A stretch of DNA of 64,000 nucleotides from JAGBWK01 sp964544595 (GTDB taxonomy: Bacteria > Bacteroidota > Bacteroidia > Bacteroidales > Muribaculaceae), in contig CAZJBM010000006.1 of NCBI GenBank assembly GCA_964544595.1, positions 1 to 64,000 of the forward strand. The letters are read 5' to 3'. The position numbers and the translations under genes are program-made. The notes beneath the pieces were generated by a model. It was not told the origin of the DNA and did no database searches. It worked only from the letters and a program-made list of their open reading frames with translations. Shown here in pieces: positions 45,301 through 53,035 of the stretch (position 1 is its first letter; every line of letters begins with the position of its first letter).

Positions 45301-46855
45301 TTCAGGCAGCGCGCTCTGGAAGCCGATGGGCACCGTGATTTTCTTCGGCACCCCGCTGACGATGGTGTTCACGCTTACGGTTATCCCCGTGATGCTCTGG
45401 ATATTCAATGGCAAGAGCAAAATCGATCCCGAATGGGGAGCCCCGACGCCCACGTTCCCTCCCTTTACCCCCGAGCCCGACAATGCAACCCCGGCTCCGG
45501 CAACCGCTCCCGCGGCTGTCCCCGCCACAACCTCATCCCCAACCACATCCTCCACAATGAAAACTACAGCAACAACCATAGTCGCCCTTATCCTCGGAGG
45601 CGCGATGACCCTCTCGGCGCAGCAGACCTACCAGGCCCCCGTTATCCTCTCGCTTGACCAGTGTAAGGAAATGGCCGTCGAAAACAACGCCTCGGTAAAA
45701 ATCGCCCGGGGCAACGTCGACGCGGCCAAGCAGGTGAAAGACGAGGCATACACCAAGTATTTCCCGACGGTCGACGCCTCGGCCATGGCTTTCGGCACTT
45801 CGCGCTATGTAGTCAATCTCGACCTCTTCAATATCGCCAATCTCAAGATGATAAAGAAGGGCGTCGGAGCCAACGTGGTGGCGGTGCAGCCGGTCTACGC
45901 CGGTGGCCGTATCGTCAATGGCAACAAACTCGCCTCGGTAGGTGTCGAGGCGAGCAAGCTTGAGCAGGAAAACGCCGTCGATAATGTGCGGCTCACAGCC
46001 GAGCAGTATTATTGGCAGCTCTATACGCTCAAATCCAAAAAGCACACTCTGGAGACCGTAATCGCTATGGTCGACACTCTTCAGCGTCAAGTCAAAGTGG
46101 CGGTCGACGCCGGCGTGGTGCTCCGCAATGATTTGCTGAAAGTGGATCTTAAGCGCAACGACTTCGACGCCCTCATGGTCGACCTCGACAACGGCATCGT
46201 CCTCTCGCAGAAACTTCTCGCCCAATATGTGGGCTTAGACGGCCAGGCCGTCGATATCGACGACCCGGTGCTCCCCGAGTCCGTTCCGGAGCTCCCTGTC
46301 GATATTTTCGTCGAGCCTTCGCAGGCTCTCTACGGCACTGCCAACTACAAGCTCCTCGGCAAGCAGGTTGAGGCGGCCGACTTAGAGGCCAAAATGGCAA
46401 AAGGCGCGAATCTGCCTACCGTCGGTGTCGGCGCGGGCTACTTCTACGACGACGCCATTAACGATAAAAACCATTTCGGAGCCGTGTTTGTGAGTGTCAA
46501 CGTGCCTATTTCAGGATGGTGGGGAGGCTCCCATGCCACCAAGCAGAAGGAAATTAAGGCCAACAATGCCCGCCTTCAGCTCGACGACCTGTCGCAGATG
46601 CTCAAGCTCAATATGTCAAACGCTTGGGACGATCTCACCGCCGCGCATCGCAAAATGGTTATCTCCCATGAGTCAATTACCCAGTCAGAGGAAAATCTGC
46701 GTCTTAACCGTAATTACTACAACGCCGGAGTGACCACTATCACCGACCTTCTCGACGCTCAGACGCTCTACCGCCAGGCATTCGACGGCTATGCCGAAGC
46801 CTATGGCAACTTCTGCGCCAAGCGCGCCGCTTATCTCAACGCTATCGGGCAGTGA
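42341..46855 (+). CDS. RND permease fused in frame to a TolC-like channel
   Basis: One frame of 1,504 codons encodes two pump parts. Residues 1 to about 1027 are an RND permease: TM1 near 14-34, porter domain, TM4 with a single Asp (LGMVVDNSVVIIDNY, near 405) instead of the usual DD pair, TM10 region MGILVRNAIIMIDYAEQ, and TM12 ending at LWIFNGKSK. Residues about 1028-1072 form a Pro/Ala/Thr linker. Met1073 (ATG at 45557) opens a good signal peptide (TIVALILGGAMTLSAQQ). Residues about 1095-1504 are a TolC-type channel with two repeats (LSLDQCKEMAVENNASVKIA; YNAGVTTITDLLDAQTLYRQA). TolC export fits a cytosolic permease C-terminus followed by an internal signal. It could be a natural polyprotein, or two proteins with internal initiation. 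Confidence 0.9.
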   Translation: MANMKMGGIVGFGLRYRRLVILIVAVLVAFGIYALKEMDKNEFPSFTIREGLLVAVCPGYDATQVETEVLTGLEDYVFSYKEVDKKSTRSRCTAGMAIIFVELDDNIQDTDAFWNKFQQGISTARASLPSGVLAVEALTDFGDTSALLISLSSKDKTYRELHDMITDLRDQLRPIASVGQMSVYGEQKEQIAIYVDNDKLANYGIKSNMIGPMLLAQGFSTTGGQLKSDSYTSPIYVSRSVNSARDVENMIVMSTPTGQVVKVGDIATVKTEYPDATSYITNNATKALLLSVSMKDGNNIVAMGDDVQKVLDKFESELPAGVELFKITDQPDVVNSSVIDFLRELLIAVIAVVVVIMFLLPIRVALIAAATIPITIFISLGLFYSLDIELNTVTLACLIVSLGMVVDNSVVIIDNYVELISEGMDHKRAAYQSAVEFLKAIFSATCAISITFFPFLLTLTGMFRDFMNDFPWALTIILFVSLCIAEVLVPFLQYKLIKKPIYKLEQEAVASGKKKFSFFVMLQNGYNKLADLCFAWPKTTLVLGLASVIVGAWVFIGRPMKLMPIAERNQFAVEIYLPTGTSLASTDVVADSLAEILRRDDRVVSVATFHGCSSPRFQTTYAPQVGGPNFAQFIVNTVSQEATIEVLNDYTDKFESFFPEAFCRFKQLSYSTADYPIEVRVTGDDMAKLHVAADSILERMRTFPGLRLVRPTTSLPQVGAMVNPDPASSQRLGISNLFLEATLAMRYSSGVPLATVWQGDYGMPVVLKSMKADSARVSQLENEPVPVLEFAHAPVRQFASVDPVWDYGLVEHYGGKPTITLIAEVERDLYPMVITQDLIKAVDNVSVPEGVTVEYGGDYENTFEILPQILSALAIAIVIIFFIILLHYKQVSISVIMLVSLLLCIPGAALGLWVMNEPISLTCTLGLISLMGILVRNAIIMIDYAEQIQGEEGLDNFKASIESAKRRMRPIFLTSAAATMGVLPMVISGSALWKPMGTVIFFGTPLTMVFTLTVIPVMLWIFNGKSKIDPEWGAPTPTFPPFTPEPDNATPAPATAPAAVPATTSSPTTSSTMKTTATTIVALILGGAMTLSAQQTYQAPVILSLDQCKEMAVENNASVKIARGNVDAAKQVKDEAYTKYFPTVDASAMAFGTSRYVVNLDLFNIANLKMIKKGVGANVVAVQPVYAGGRIVNGNKLASVGVEASKLEQENAVDNVRLTAEQYYWQLYTLKSKKHTLETVIAMVDTLQRQVKVAVDAGVVLRNDLLKVDLKRNDFDALMVDLDNGIVLSQKLLAQYVGLDGQAVDIDDPVLPESVPELPVDIFVEPSQALYGTANYKLLGKQVEAADLEAKMAKGANLPTVGVGAGYFYDDAINDKNHFGAVFVSVNVPISGWWGGSHATKQKEIKANNARLQLDDLSQMLKLNMSNAWDDLTAAHRKMVISHESITQSEENLRLNRNYYNAGVTTITDLLDAQTLYRQAFDGYAEAYGNFCAKRAAYLNAIGQ

Positions 46856-46927
46856 GCCTGACGAAACTTAACTTATTTTTGGGGGGAAGTCGACCAATCT
46901 CGGCTTCCCCCATTCCTTTGACGAGTA

Positions 46928-46956
46928 AGAGCCTGTCTTATTGTCCTTCAGGCTCT
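46928..46956 (+). repeat. Minimal hairpin with IS5-type termini
   Basis: AGAGCCTG and CAGGCTCT face each other across 13 bases, resembling the outermost bases of the MITE ends at 14163 and 35219 joined directly. It may be an internally deleted element or simply the transcript-end hairpin of the efflux gene. Confidence 0.45.
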
Positions 46957-46961
46957 AAGAG

Positions 46962-46993
46962 AAAGGGCCGCGGGAGTTGACCCGCGGCCCTTT
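46962..46993. terminator. Strong palindromic terminator next to HU
   Basis: AAAGGGCCGCGGG and CCCGCGGCCCTTT form a perfect 13-base stem with a 6-base loop. On the minus strand it ends the HU transcript; on the plus strand it may end that of the efflux operon. No long T-run follows beyond the stem. Confidence 0.75.
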
Positions 46994-47042
46994 GGAAATA
47001 TCGGGGCGCGCGTGAATCATGCGCGCCCTTTTGTGGAAAGGT

Positions 47043-47315
47043 TTATTTCAGTTTAGCGTCGAGATCAGCGCCGGCTTTGAATTTGATGGCTTTGCGGGCA
47101 GCGATTTCGATTTTTTCTTTAGTGCGGGGGTTGATGCCGGTGCGCGCGCCTTTTTCGGTTACAGAGAAAGTGCCGAAGCCGAGGATAGCGACTTTGTCGT
47201 TGGCGGCGAGAGCGGCGCCGATAGCTTCGATAGCTGCATCGAGGGCGTTCTTAGCGTCTACTTTAGAGAGATTGGCGCCGTCGGCGATAGCGTTGATAAG
47301 TTCTGATTTGTTCAT
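47043..47315 (-). CDS. HU-type nucleoid DNA-binding protein
   Basis: This 90-residue histone-like protein has the full HU/IHF fold: helix-turn-helix start MNKSELINAIADGA, the VAILGFGTFSVTEKGARTG motif (beta-strand to DNA arm), the arm NPRTKEKIEI with the intercalating Pro, and the closing AIKFKAG helix. It is expected to bend and compact DNA. It is a single-gene unit with a good promoter (47439-47468) and a leader of about 110 bases containing GC-rich hairpins. Confidence 0.97.
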   Translation of the reverse strand: MNKSELINAIADGANLSKVDAKNALDAAIEAIGAALAANDKVAILGFGTFSVTEKGARTGINPRTKEKIEIAARKAIKFKAGADLDAKLK

Positions 47316-47438
47316 GGGGATTATGATTAATTAGATGTGAGATAAACGCGTTGAATTGACCGGCCATCGCGACGCGGATCGCGCGTCGAAAGGCCGCGTC
47401 GCGCGGTTACTGATTGGCAATCGCGTGGTTGCGATTCG

Positions 47439-47468
47439 CAAATTTAAAGCTAAATTTCCGATTTGCAA
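47439..47468 (-). promoter_or_regulatory. HU promoter TTG-N19-TAAATTTG (minus strand)
   Basis: Read on the minus strand, TTG (47468-47466) and TAAATTTG (47446-47439) are separated by 19 bases, an excellent -33/-7 match. Transcription would start near 47432. The leader is rich in CGCG hairpins (47360-47410) that may regulate translation. Confidence 0.8.
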
Positions 47469-47681
47469 CTATTTCGGCCATTTTTTTTGCTTTATATACT
47501 CATTTTGCGCCTAAAACACAGAAAATTTGTGTTTTTATCGCTACTCCGTTGACATTTACATAGCTAAAGTCCTATGCTTTTGTGAAAATGCCTCGTCAGC
47601 TATTAATCGTGATTCGTCAGATATTCCGCTCCGTTCAAAGGATATGGGTCAGATTATTCGTTTTTGACAAGCCGAGGTGTG

Positions 47682-47689
47682 TAAATTTG
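47682..47689 (+). promoter_or_regulatory. -7 box TAAATTTG upstream of the beta-helix protein
   Basis: TAAATTTG matches TAnnTTTG, with a TTTG 15 bases upstream (closer than ideal). It places the transcript start near 47697 and supports ATG 47744 as the true start of the next gene. The bases 47469-47681 show no other feature. Confidence 0.5.
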
Positions 47690-47743
47690 CATTGTCGAAC
47701 GAACGACACCAATAATTTGAAATCAAATAATCCTATTCAAAAA

Positions 47744-48688
47744 ATGAAAAAAATCGCTATCCTTTTTGCGGGTATCACTGCTTCGATCACTATGTCGGCA
47801 GCTACACTTAGAGTCAACAACGTTGCCGGCACAGGCGCAGAATACACTACTTTCGACGCGGCTCATGACGCGGCAAACGATGGCGACGTCATTATCGTTG
47901 ACGGTTCAAGCACGTCGTATGGCAAAATCACAATCACGAAGAAGATTACCGTGCAAGGCCCCGGATATTTTCTCGCGGTCAACGATGCGACTAAAGAGGG
48001 ATGTTCGCCTGCAAGTTTCTCGGAAGTGAGTGTAGCTTGCGATGGCGCGAAAATCACAGGCTTATATGTTGACGGCGAGATCAAAATGCGCGCCAATAAT
48101 CTCGTTGTCACGCGATGCTATACCAAGAGTATCAGCCTATGCGAGTCATATTCCTATACGCAGAATCATATATCTAATGGTATCATTCATCAAAATTTTA
48201 TATTAAACGGTATAGGCGGCGATAGCTACAGCGCGTCGGCTACCGAAATGCAGGTTACAAATAACATTATCGCGAACGGCTATAACGCGCAGTTTTGTAA
48301 TATGAGCCATTCTGTAATATCAAGGAACACCTCTCTGAGTAATGAGTCAGGCGTTCGCCAGCTCACTAACTGCGTGATTGAGAATAATATCTGCAATAAT
48401 ATTGAGAACGACTATTGGGCAAACAAGGATAATACTTATGCCAACAATTATAACCTTAATGCATATAACGTATCTGATCTATATGGTAGCGGGTCGGCAA
48501 GAACCGACGCGGCTATTAAGGCGATTGATGCCACAATGGCGGTTGATGCGGGCGCTTTCTCGGGCGATGACCCCTATGTTCTCTCAGGATTGTCAACAGG
48601 CCCGGTGCTTAAGGACGTGATTATGCCTGAATCAGTAGCTCAAGGAGAAGACCTGAAAGTCACAATCGTAATCGGCACATCAAGATGA
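47744..48688 (+). CDS. Secreted parallel beta-helix protein
   Basis: This protein of 314 residues starts at ATG 47744 (MKKIAILFAGITASITMSAA), which gives a signal peptide; the frame is open 54 codons further upstream, but the promoter-like box lies inside that extension. The body has a pectin-lyase-like repeated pattern of short strands (GKITITKKITVQGPG, MQVTNNIIANGY, NCVIENNICNNI) with Asn ladders, typical of a right-handed beta-helix. No catalytic residues were identified. It lacks a sorting tail of its own. It overlaps the next gene by four bases (ATGA), so the two are translated together and may form a pair. Codon use is more AT-rich than the neighbours, suggesting recent acquisition or fast evolution. 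Confidence 0.78.
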   Translation: MKKIAILFAGITASITMSAATLRVNNVAGTGAEYTTFDAAHDAANDGDVIIVDGSSTSYGKITITKKITVQGPGYFLAVNDATKEGCSPASFSEVSVACDGAKITGLYVDGEIKMRANNLVVTRCYTKSISLCESYSYTQNHISNGIIHQNFILNGIGGDSYSASATEMQVTNNIIANGYNAQFCNMSHSVISRNTSLSNESGVRQLTNCVIENNICNNIENDYWANKDNTYANNYNLNAYNVSDLYGSGSARTDAAIKAIDATMAVDAGAFSGDDPYVLSGLSTGPVLKDVIMPESVAQGEDLKVTIVIGTSR

Positions 48689-49851
48689 GAATCGCAAGAA
48701 CTAAGAAGCATTTTGGGCTAATCGCTATCGGTTTCGCGTTAATCGCGCAGGGCTCGGTCAATGCTCAAAACTATAACGCCGAAATATTTTTCGGAAACGA
48801 TAAGGGTGTGGGTCTCACCGGCACTACTTATTCGGTAGCCGAGGGGAGTAACGACCTTGAAATCCCTACTGAAAATATGCAGCCGGGCGCCTATCTTATG
48901 TCGGTGCGCGTGCAGGATGGCCAGGGCGTATGGACTCCTACCGTTAGCCGAATGATTTATATAAGCAGCGACGGCAATGTCAAAGACGCGGAGTATTTTA
49001 TCGACGCGGATCCGGGTGTAGGCAAAGGCGCGTTTGTCGCGGGGCTGAAGAATGGAGCTTTTGATTTGACCATACCTACAAATACACTTGCGCCTGGCCC
49101 GCATACCTTGACCGTTCACGCTTTAGACGCGTTTCGACAGCGGGAAGCAGGCATTTCGCGGTCATTTATCGTCAAGGCGAACAACAGCGAGATTGAATGG
49201 TTTTTTGACGAGGATCCGGGTATTGGCAACGGTAATAGTGTCTCGGCTGAGAATGGTAATAATGTGCTGCTCCTCCCAACGGCAATGCTCAATCCCGGCG
49301 CGCATCTTTTGTCAGTGAGAGCCAAGGACTCTAAAAATCGGTGGACTACAACGGTGACCCACCCGCTCTATGTGGTCGAATCGGTTGAGGATGTCGAGGC
49401 CGGCGAATATTTCATCGATGAAGATCCCGGAGAGGGTTATGCCGTCAGCTTCGGGGTAGATAGCGACGGGAGCAGCTCATTCGTGATCCCTTCTGATAAT
49501 CTGGATTTAGGAATTCACTATCTCACATTGAGAGCAAAAACCGCTTCAGGCAAATGGGTGATGCTTCATGTCGCACCCTTTGAAGTCTGCGCTTCAGGCG
49601 GTGTGCAGAGCATTGAATGGAAGATGTCGTTCAACGCGCGCCGAGAAGGCTCATCGGTGATAATCGAAGGAAAAGATATTCCTGCCGGCTCGTTTGTTGA
49701 CGTGGTGTCAATCTCCGGACGCCATATTTATCAAGGACAATTGAGTGGCGATAATGGATTATATCACATCCCCGTTGCAGACTCCGAGAGGAATGTTGTG
49801 GTGTCAATCACCTCTCCTGATGGAGTAAGGACCGTTAAGCGCATACAATAA
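48685..49851 (+). CDS. Secreted protein with tandem EYFID-DPG repeats and T9SS-like tail
   Basis: This 388-residue exported protein has a signal peptide (HFGLIAIGFALIAQGSVNAQ). The body has about four repeats of 85-90 residues, each opening with a variant of (A/E)xxFxDxDPGxGxG (AEIFFGNDKGVG, AEYFIDADPGVGKG, IEWFFDEDPGIGNG, GEYFIDEDPGEG) and containing a P-G-x-H/Y-L-(L/T)-V-R/H-A-x-D strand. The Asp-rich openings may bind calcium. The last ~65 residues (VVSISGRHIYQGQ ... GVRTVKRIQ) look like a sorting tail. It is coupled to the beta-helix gene by an ATGA overlap, so it probably supplies the export or surface anchor for the pair. A terminator follows. Confidence 0.8.
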   Translation: MRIARTKKHFGLIAIGFALIAQGSVNAQNYNAEIFFGNDKGVGLTGTTYSVAEGSNDLEIPTENMQPGAYLMSVRVQDGQGVWTPTVSRMIYISSDGNVKDAEYFIDADPGVGKGAFVAGLKNGAFDLTIPTNTLAPGPHTLTVHALDAFRQREAGISRSFIVKANNSEIEWFFDEDPGIGNGNSVSAENGNNVLLLPTAMLNPGAHLLSVRAKDSKNRWTTTVTHPLYVVESVEDVEAGEYFIDEDPGEGYAVSFGVDSDGSSSFVIPSDNLDLGIHYLTLRAKTASGKWVMLHVAPFEVCASGGVQSIEWKMSFNARREGSSVIIEGKDIPAGSFVDVVSISGRHIYQGQLSGDNGLYHIPVADSERNVVVSITSPDGVRTVKRIQ

Positions 49852-49858
49852 ATCACCT

Positions 49859-49896
49859 GGCCGCATCTCAGATAATGGGATGCGGCTTATGTTTTT
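49859..49896 (+). terminator. Intrinsic terminator
   Basis: GCCGCATC and GATGCGGC pair around TCAGATAATGG-type loop bases, followed by TTATGTTTTT, 8 bases after the stop of the repeat protein. Confidence 0.8.
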
Positions 49897-49929
49897 AGGT
49901 GAATTCGGTGGAAAATCGTTGATTTTTGT

Positions 49930-49937
49930 TAACTTTG
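49930..49937 (+). promoter_or_regulatory. -7 box TAACTTTG upstream of hflX
   Basis: TAACTTTG fits TAnnTTTG and lies 60 bases before the hflX start; no -33 match was found. Confidence 0.5.
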
Positions 49938-49996
49938 TGGCGCGGATGAGCGTTAATCTATTGATTGATTGTCCGTAAATTCGTGACCATATTATT

Positions 49997-51220
49997 ATGA
50001 AAGATCTTATTATAGATAAAGAGACCACGGAGCGCACGGTGCTCGTGGGTCTCATCACTCCCCGTCAAAACGAGGCGAAAGTAAATGAATATCTCGACGA
50101 GCTCGAATTTCTCGCCGACACGGCCGGCGCCGTGGTGACCAAGCGTTTCACCCAGAAGGTCGAAAACGCCAACCCGCGCACATTCGTCGGCAAAGGCAAG
50201 CTTGAGGAGATAAAGAAATATGTCGAGGACAACGAGGTTGGCCTCGTAGTCTTCGATGATGACCTGACGGTGAAGCAGGTGGCTAATATCGAGAAGGAGT
50301 TGCAGGTGAAGATTCTCGACCGCACTTCGCTGATTCTCGACATTTTCGCCCGACGGGCGCAGACCGCCATCGCGAAGACGCAGGTTGAGCTGGCGCAGTA
50401 CCAGTATCTGCTCCCGCGCCTTACCCGCCTCTGGACCCACCTTGAGCGTCAGCGAGGCGGTATCGGTATGCGCGGCCCGGGCGAGACCCAGATCGAGACC
50501 GACCGCCGTATCATCCTCGACAAAATCTCGCGCCTCAAGCAGGAGCTTCAGGCTATCGACAAGCAGAAGTCGATACAGCGCAAAAACCGAGGCAAGCTGA
50601 CGCGCGTGGCTCTCGTGGGCTATACCAACGTCGGCAAGTCGACGCTGATGAATCTGCTGTCGAAGAGCGACGTCTTTGCCGAAAACAAGCTCTTCGCCAC
50701 GCTCGACACCACCGTGCGCAAGGTGGTGATCGACAATCTCCCCTTCCTGCTGACCGACACCGTAGGCTTTATCCGCAAGCTCCCGACCCACCTCGTCGAC
50801 TCCTTCAAGTCGACCCTCGACGAGGTGCGCGATGCCGATATTCTCGTCCACGTCGTCGACATATCCCATCCCGGCTTCGAGGAGCAGATCGAGGTGGTCA
50901 ACAAGACCTTGCAGGAGGTGTGCGACGCAAAAGACAAGCCGATGATCATGGTGTTCAACAAAATCGACGCCTTCACCTACAAGCCTAAGGATGAGGATGA
51001 TCTTACGCCCCGCACCCGCGAGAACATATCGCTCGCCGAGCTGAAGGAGACATGGATGAACCGCATGAACGACAACTGCGTGTTCATCTCGGCGAAAAAC
51101 GGCACCAACATCGACGAGCTGAAGGAGAAACTCTACACCCTCGCCAAGGAAATCCATCTCCAGCGATTCCCCTACAACGACCTCCTCTTCCAGCACTACG
51201 ACGACCTCGACGGCGAGTAG
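49997..51220 (+). CDS. hflX: Ribosome-splitting GTPase HflX
   Basis: This 407-residue GTPase dissociates stalled ribosomes after stress. The N-terminal HflX domain has NPRTFVGKGKLEEI and the glycine-rich signature IGMRGPGETQIETDRR. The GTPase domain (from about residue 200) shows G1 GYTNVGKST, G3 DTVGF, and G4 NKID. The C-terminal domain is short and usual. Its start is ATG 49997, matching the family. pyrE follows after a promoter-like gap, so it is probably transcribed alone. Confidence 0.97.
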   Translation: MKDLIIDKETTERTVLVGLITPRQNEAKVNEYLDELEFLADTAGAVVTKRFTQKVENANPRTFVGKGKLEEIKKYVEDNEVGLVVFDDDLTVKQVANIEKELQVKILDRTSLILDIFARRAQTAIAKTQVELAQYQYLLPRLTRLWTHLERQRGGIGMRGPGETQIETDRRIILDKISRLKQELQAIDKQKSIQRKNRGKLTRVALVGYTNVGKSTLMNLLSKSDVFAENKLFATLDTTVRKVVIDNLPFLLTDTVGFIRKLPTHLVDSFKSTLDEVRDADILVHVVDISHPGFEEQIEVVNKTLQEVCDAKDKPMIMVFNKIDAFTYKPKDEDDLTPRTRENISLAELKETWMNRMNDNCVFISAKNGTNIDELKEKLYTLAKEIHLQRFPYNDLLFQHYDDLDGE

Positions 51221-51294
51221 CCCCGGTTAACATTTTTTATCAAACGCCTTCTAAGTTTTTGCGGCAAGTGTGATAGATTTGTTTTTTTATTTTG

Positions 51295-51302
51295 TAACTT
51301 TG
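51295..51302 (+). promoter_or_regulatory. -7 box TAACTTTG upstream of pyrE
   Basis: TAACTTTG fits TAnnTTTG and lies 28 bases before the pyrE start codon, giving a short leader. No -33 TTTG is at the proper distance. Confidence 0.55.
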
Positions 51303-51329
51303 CGCAAAATTTTGTAAAACCGCAAAATA

Positions 51330-51980
51330 ATGAAACAGATTGACCTACTTCTTGCCGAAAAACTTTTGAACATCAGTGCCATTAAGCTCCAACCCGAAAT
51401 GCCTTTCACTTGGGCCTCTGGCTGGAACTCACCTATTTATACTGATAACCGCAAGACGCTCTCATACCCCGACGTGCGCACCTTCATCAAAGTGGAGCTT
51501 TCGCGTCTTATCATGGAGAACTTCGGCGAGGCAGAGGCAATCGCGGGCGTCGCCACCGGCGCCATAGCCCAGGGCGCCCTTGTGGCCGACGAGCTGATGC
51601 TCCCTTACGCCTACGTGCGCTCCACCCCTAAGGACCACGGCCTTGAGAATCTTATCGAAGGCAATCTCAAGCCCGGCCAGAAAGTGGTGGTGGTCGAAGA
51701 CCTCGTCTCTACCGGAGGTAGCTCCCTCAAAGCTATCGAGGCCGTTCGCGCCGCCGGATGCGAGGTTATCGGCATGGTCGCCATCTTCACCTACCAATTC
51801 CCCATCGCGCAGGAGGCTTTCAAGAACGCCGGCGTGAAGCTCATGACTCTCAGCAACTACTCGGCCATGCTCGAAGTGGCTCTGGAAACCGAATATATCC
51901 GCGAATCCGACGTCGAGACTCTCCACGAGTGGCGCAAGGATCCCGCCAACTGGATTCCCAACCGCGCCGACGTGGAATAA
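51330..51980 (+). CDS. pyrE: Orotate phosphoribosyltransferase
   Basis: This 216-residue enzyme converts orotate and PRPP to OMP in pyrimidine synthesis. The PRPP-binding loop VVVVEDLVSTGGSS is clear. Also seen are PFTWASGWNSPIYTDNR (substrate loop) and GVATGAIAQGALVADELMLPYAYVR with the DHGLENLIEG catalytic loop. Length and start are normal. The small SRPBCC-like gene begins 30 bases downstream, possibly co-transcribed. Confidence 0.97.
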   Translation: MKQIDLLLAEKLLNISAIKLQPEMPFTWASGWNSPIYTDNRKTLSYPDVRTFIKVELSRLIMENFGEAEAIAGVATGAIAQGALVADELMLPYAYVRSTPKDHGLENLIEGNLKPGQKVVVVEDLVSTGGSSLKAIEAVRAAGCEVIGMVAIFTYQFPIAQEAFKNAGVKLMTLSNYSAMLEVALETEYIRESDVETLHEWRKDPANWIPNRADVE

Positions 51981-52010
51981 TAATTAATCGAATAATAACC
52001 TATAGATTAG

Positions 52011-52430
52011 ATGTCGAAATTCACTGGCTCGCCCACTATCGCGGCAAAGCCCATTACTGAAATCTACGATCGATTCAAAGACCTCACCTTCTTTGAAGAG
52101 AAAATCAAGCAATTGCCCGCCGATCAGCTCGCGAAGCTCGGCAATATCAACTTCACCCCCGACTCCATCACCGTCAATACCGGCCAGATGGGCAACTTGA
52201 CCTTCGGCGTGACCGAGCGTGTCGCTCCCACCAAGATCGTGTTCTCGGCCGTCGGATCTCCGATACCCCTCACAATGCGTATCGACCTCCGCGAAGTCGA
52301 CCCCGAGCAGACCGAGGTGCTGACGTCGATCGATGTCGACCTCCCCGCCATGCTGAAGCCCTTCGTCGGCCCTAAGCTCCAGGAAGCCGCCGACAAGTTC
52401 AGCCTCATGATCGGCAATCTCGCGAAATAA
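52011..52430 (+). CDS. SRPBCC-like (START/polyketide-cyclase fold) protein
   Basis: This 139-residue cytosolic protein has the pattern of an SRPBCC domain: an initial strand with TEIYDRFKDLTFFEEKIKQL, then alternating strands (ITVNTGQMGNLTFGVTERVAP), and a long C-terminal helix (MLKPFVGPKLQEAADKFSLMI). Such proteins bind small hydrophobic ligands, but the ligand is unknown. It sits directly after pyrE, as in other Bacteroidales, which suggests a housekeeping role; that synteny statement is from memory. Confidence 0.75.
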   Translation: MSKFTGSPTIAAKPITEIYDRFKDLTFFEEKIKQLPADQLAKLGNINFTPDSITVNTGQMGNLTFGVTERVAPTKIVFSAVGSPIPLTMRIDLREVDPEQTEVLTSIDVDLPAMLKPFVGPKLQEAADKFSLMIGNLAK

Positions 52431-52446
52431 TAAAACGCTTACTTAA

Positions 52447-52475
52447 CCCCTGCGCGCGTCATGCTCCCGCAGGGG
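52447..52475 (+). terminator. Hairpin after the SRPBCC-like gene
   Basis: CCCCTGCG and CGCAGGGG pair around 13 bases; TATATTAT follows instead of a T-run, so termination may be partial. Confidence 0.5.
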
Positions 52476-52502
52476 TATATTATCAATGAAAAGGGATAAT
52501 CC

Positions 52503-52997
52503 ATGAATAAGATACTCTCTGCCGCCATATCAGCGTTGGCACTTGCCGCGACGGCTGGATGCCATACCGTCGACGACGACCGTATCCCCCCGGTCGACGT
52601 CTATATCCCGTTCAACTCCCAGCCGGAGTGGACCGTCTACGGCGTGTCGGGCGCGTGTTCCCACAAGCGCTTCATAAAGCAAGAGCGTATCCCCGCCGAT
52701 TTCCCTTATCCCGCCATGAGCTATACCGGCTACGGCGGCGTGCTGCTCTGCACCGATATTCACGGTAACCCCGAGGCTTACGACCTCGCTTGCCCTGTTG
52801 AGGTCAACCCCTCGGTCCGCGTGTTTATCAACGCCGACAAGCTTGAGGCCGAGTGCCCCGTGTGCCATTCTACCTACGACGTCTTCGCCAACCACGGCGC
52901 CCCTACCGGTGGCGTCGCCGCCTCCGATGGCTACGCCCTCCGTCGCTACCGTGTGGGCGCCGGAGCCTCGGGCCAATACATGATAGTGACCCGCTGA
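52503..52997 (+). CDS. Rieske-like lipoprotein with incomplete cluster ligands
   Basis: This 164-residue lipoprotein has a signal peptide with lipobox ATAGC (Cys19). Its C-terminal half resembles a Rieske [2Fe-2S] domain: DLACPVEV as first ligand loop and ECPVCHSTYDV as second, then GGVAASDGYALRRYRV. A classical Rieske needs CxH in the first loop and CxxH in the second. Here the first loop has no His after the Cys, and the second is CPVCH. The cluster may be absent or use other ligands. It lies between an SRPBCC-like gene and an rRNA methyltransferase; its role is unknown. Confidence 0.7.
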   Translation: MNKILSAAISALALAATAGCHTVDDDRIPPVDVYIPFNSQPEWTVYGVSGACSHKRFIKQERIPADFPYPAMSYTGYGGVLLCTDIHGNPEAYDLACPVEVNPSVRVFINADKLEAECPVCHSTYDVFANHGAPTGGVAASDGYALRRYRVGAGASGQYMIVTR

Positions 52998-53035
52998 CCC
53001 CCCGGCCAGTCTAACCCATATCCCCCTCCCCGCCG

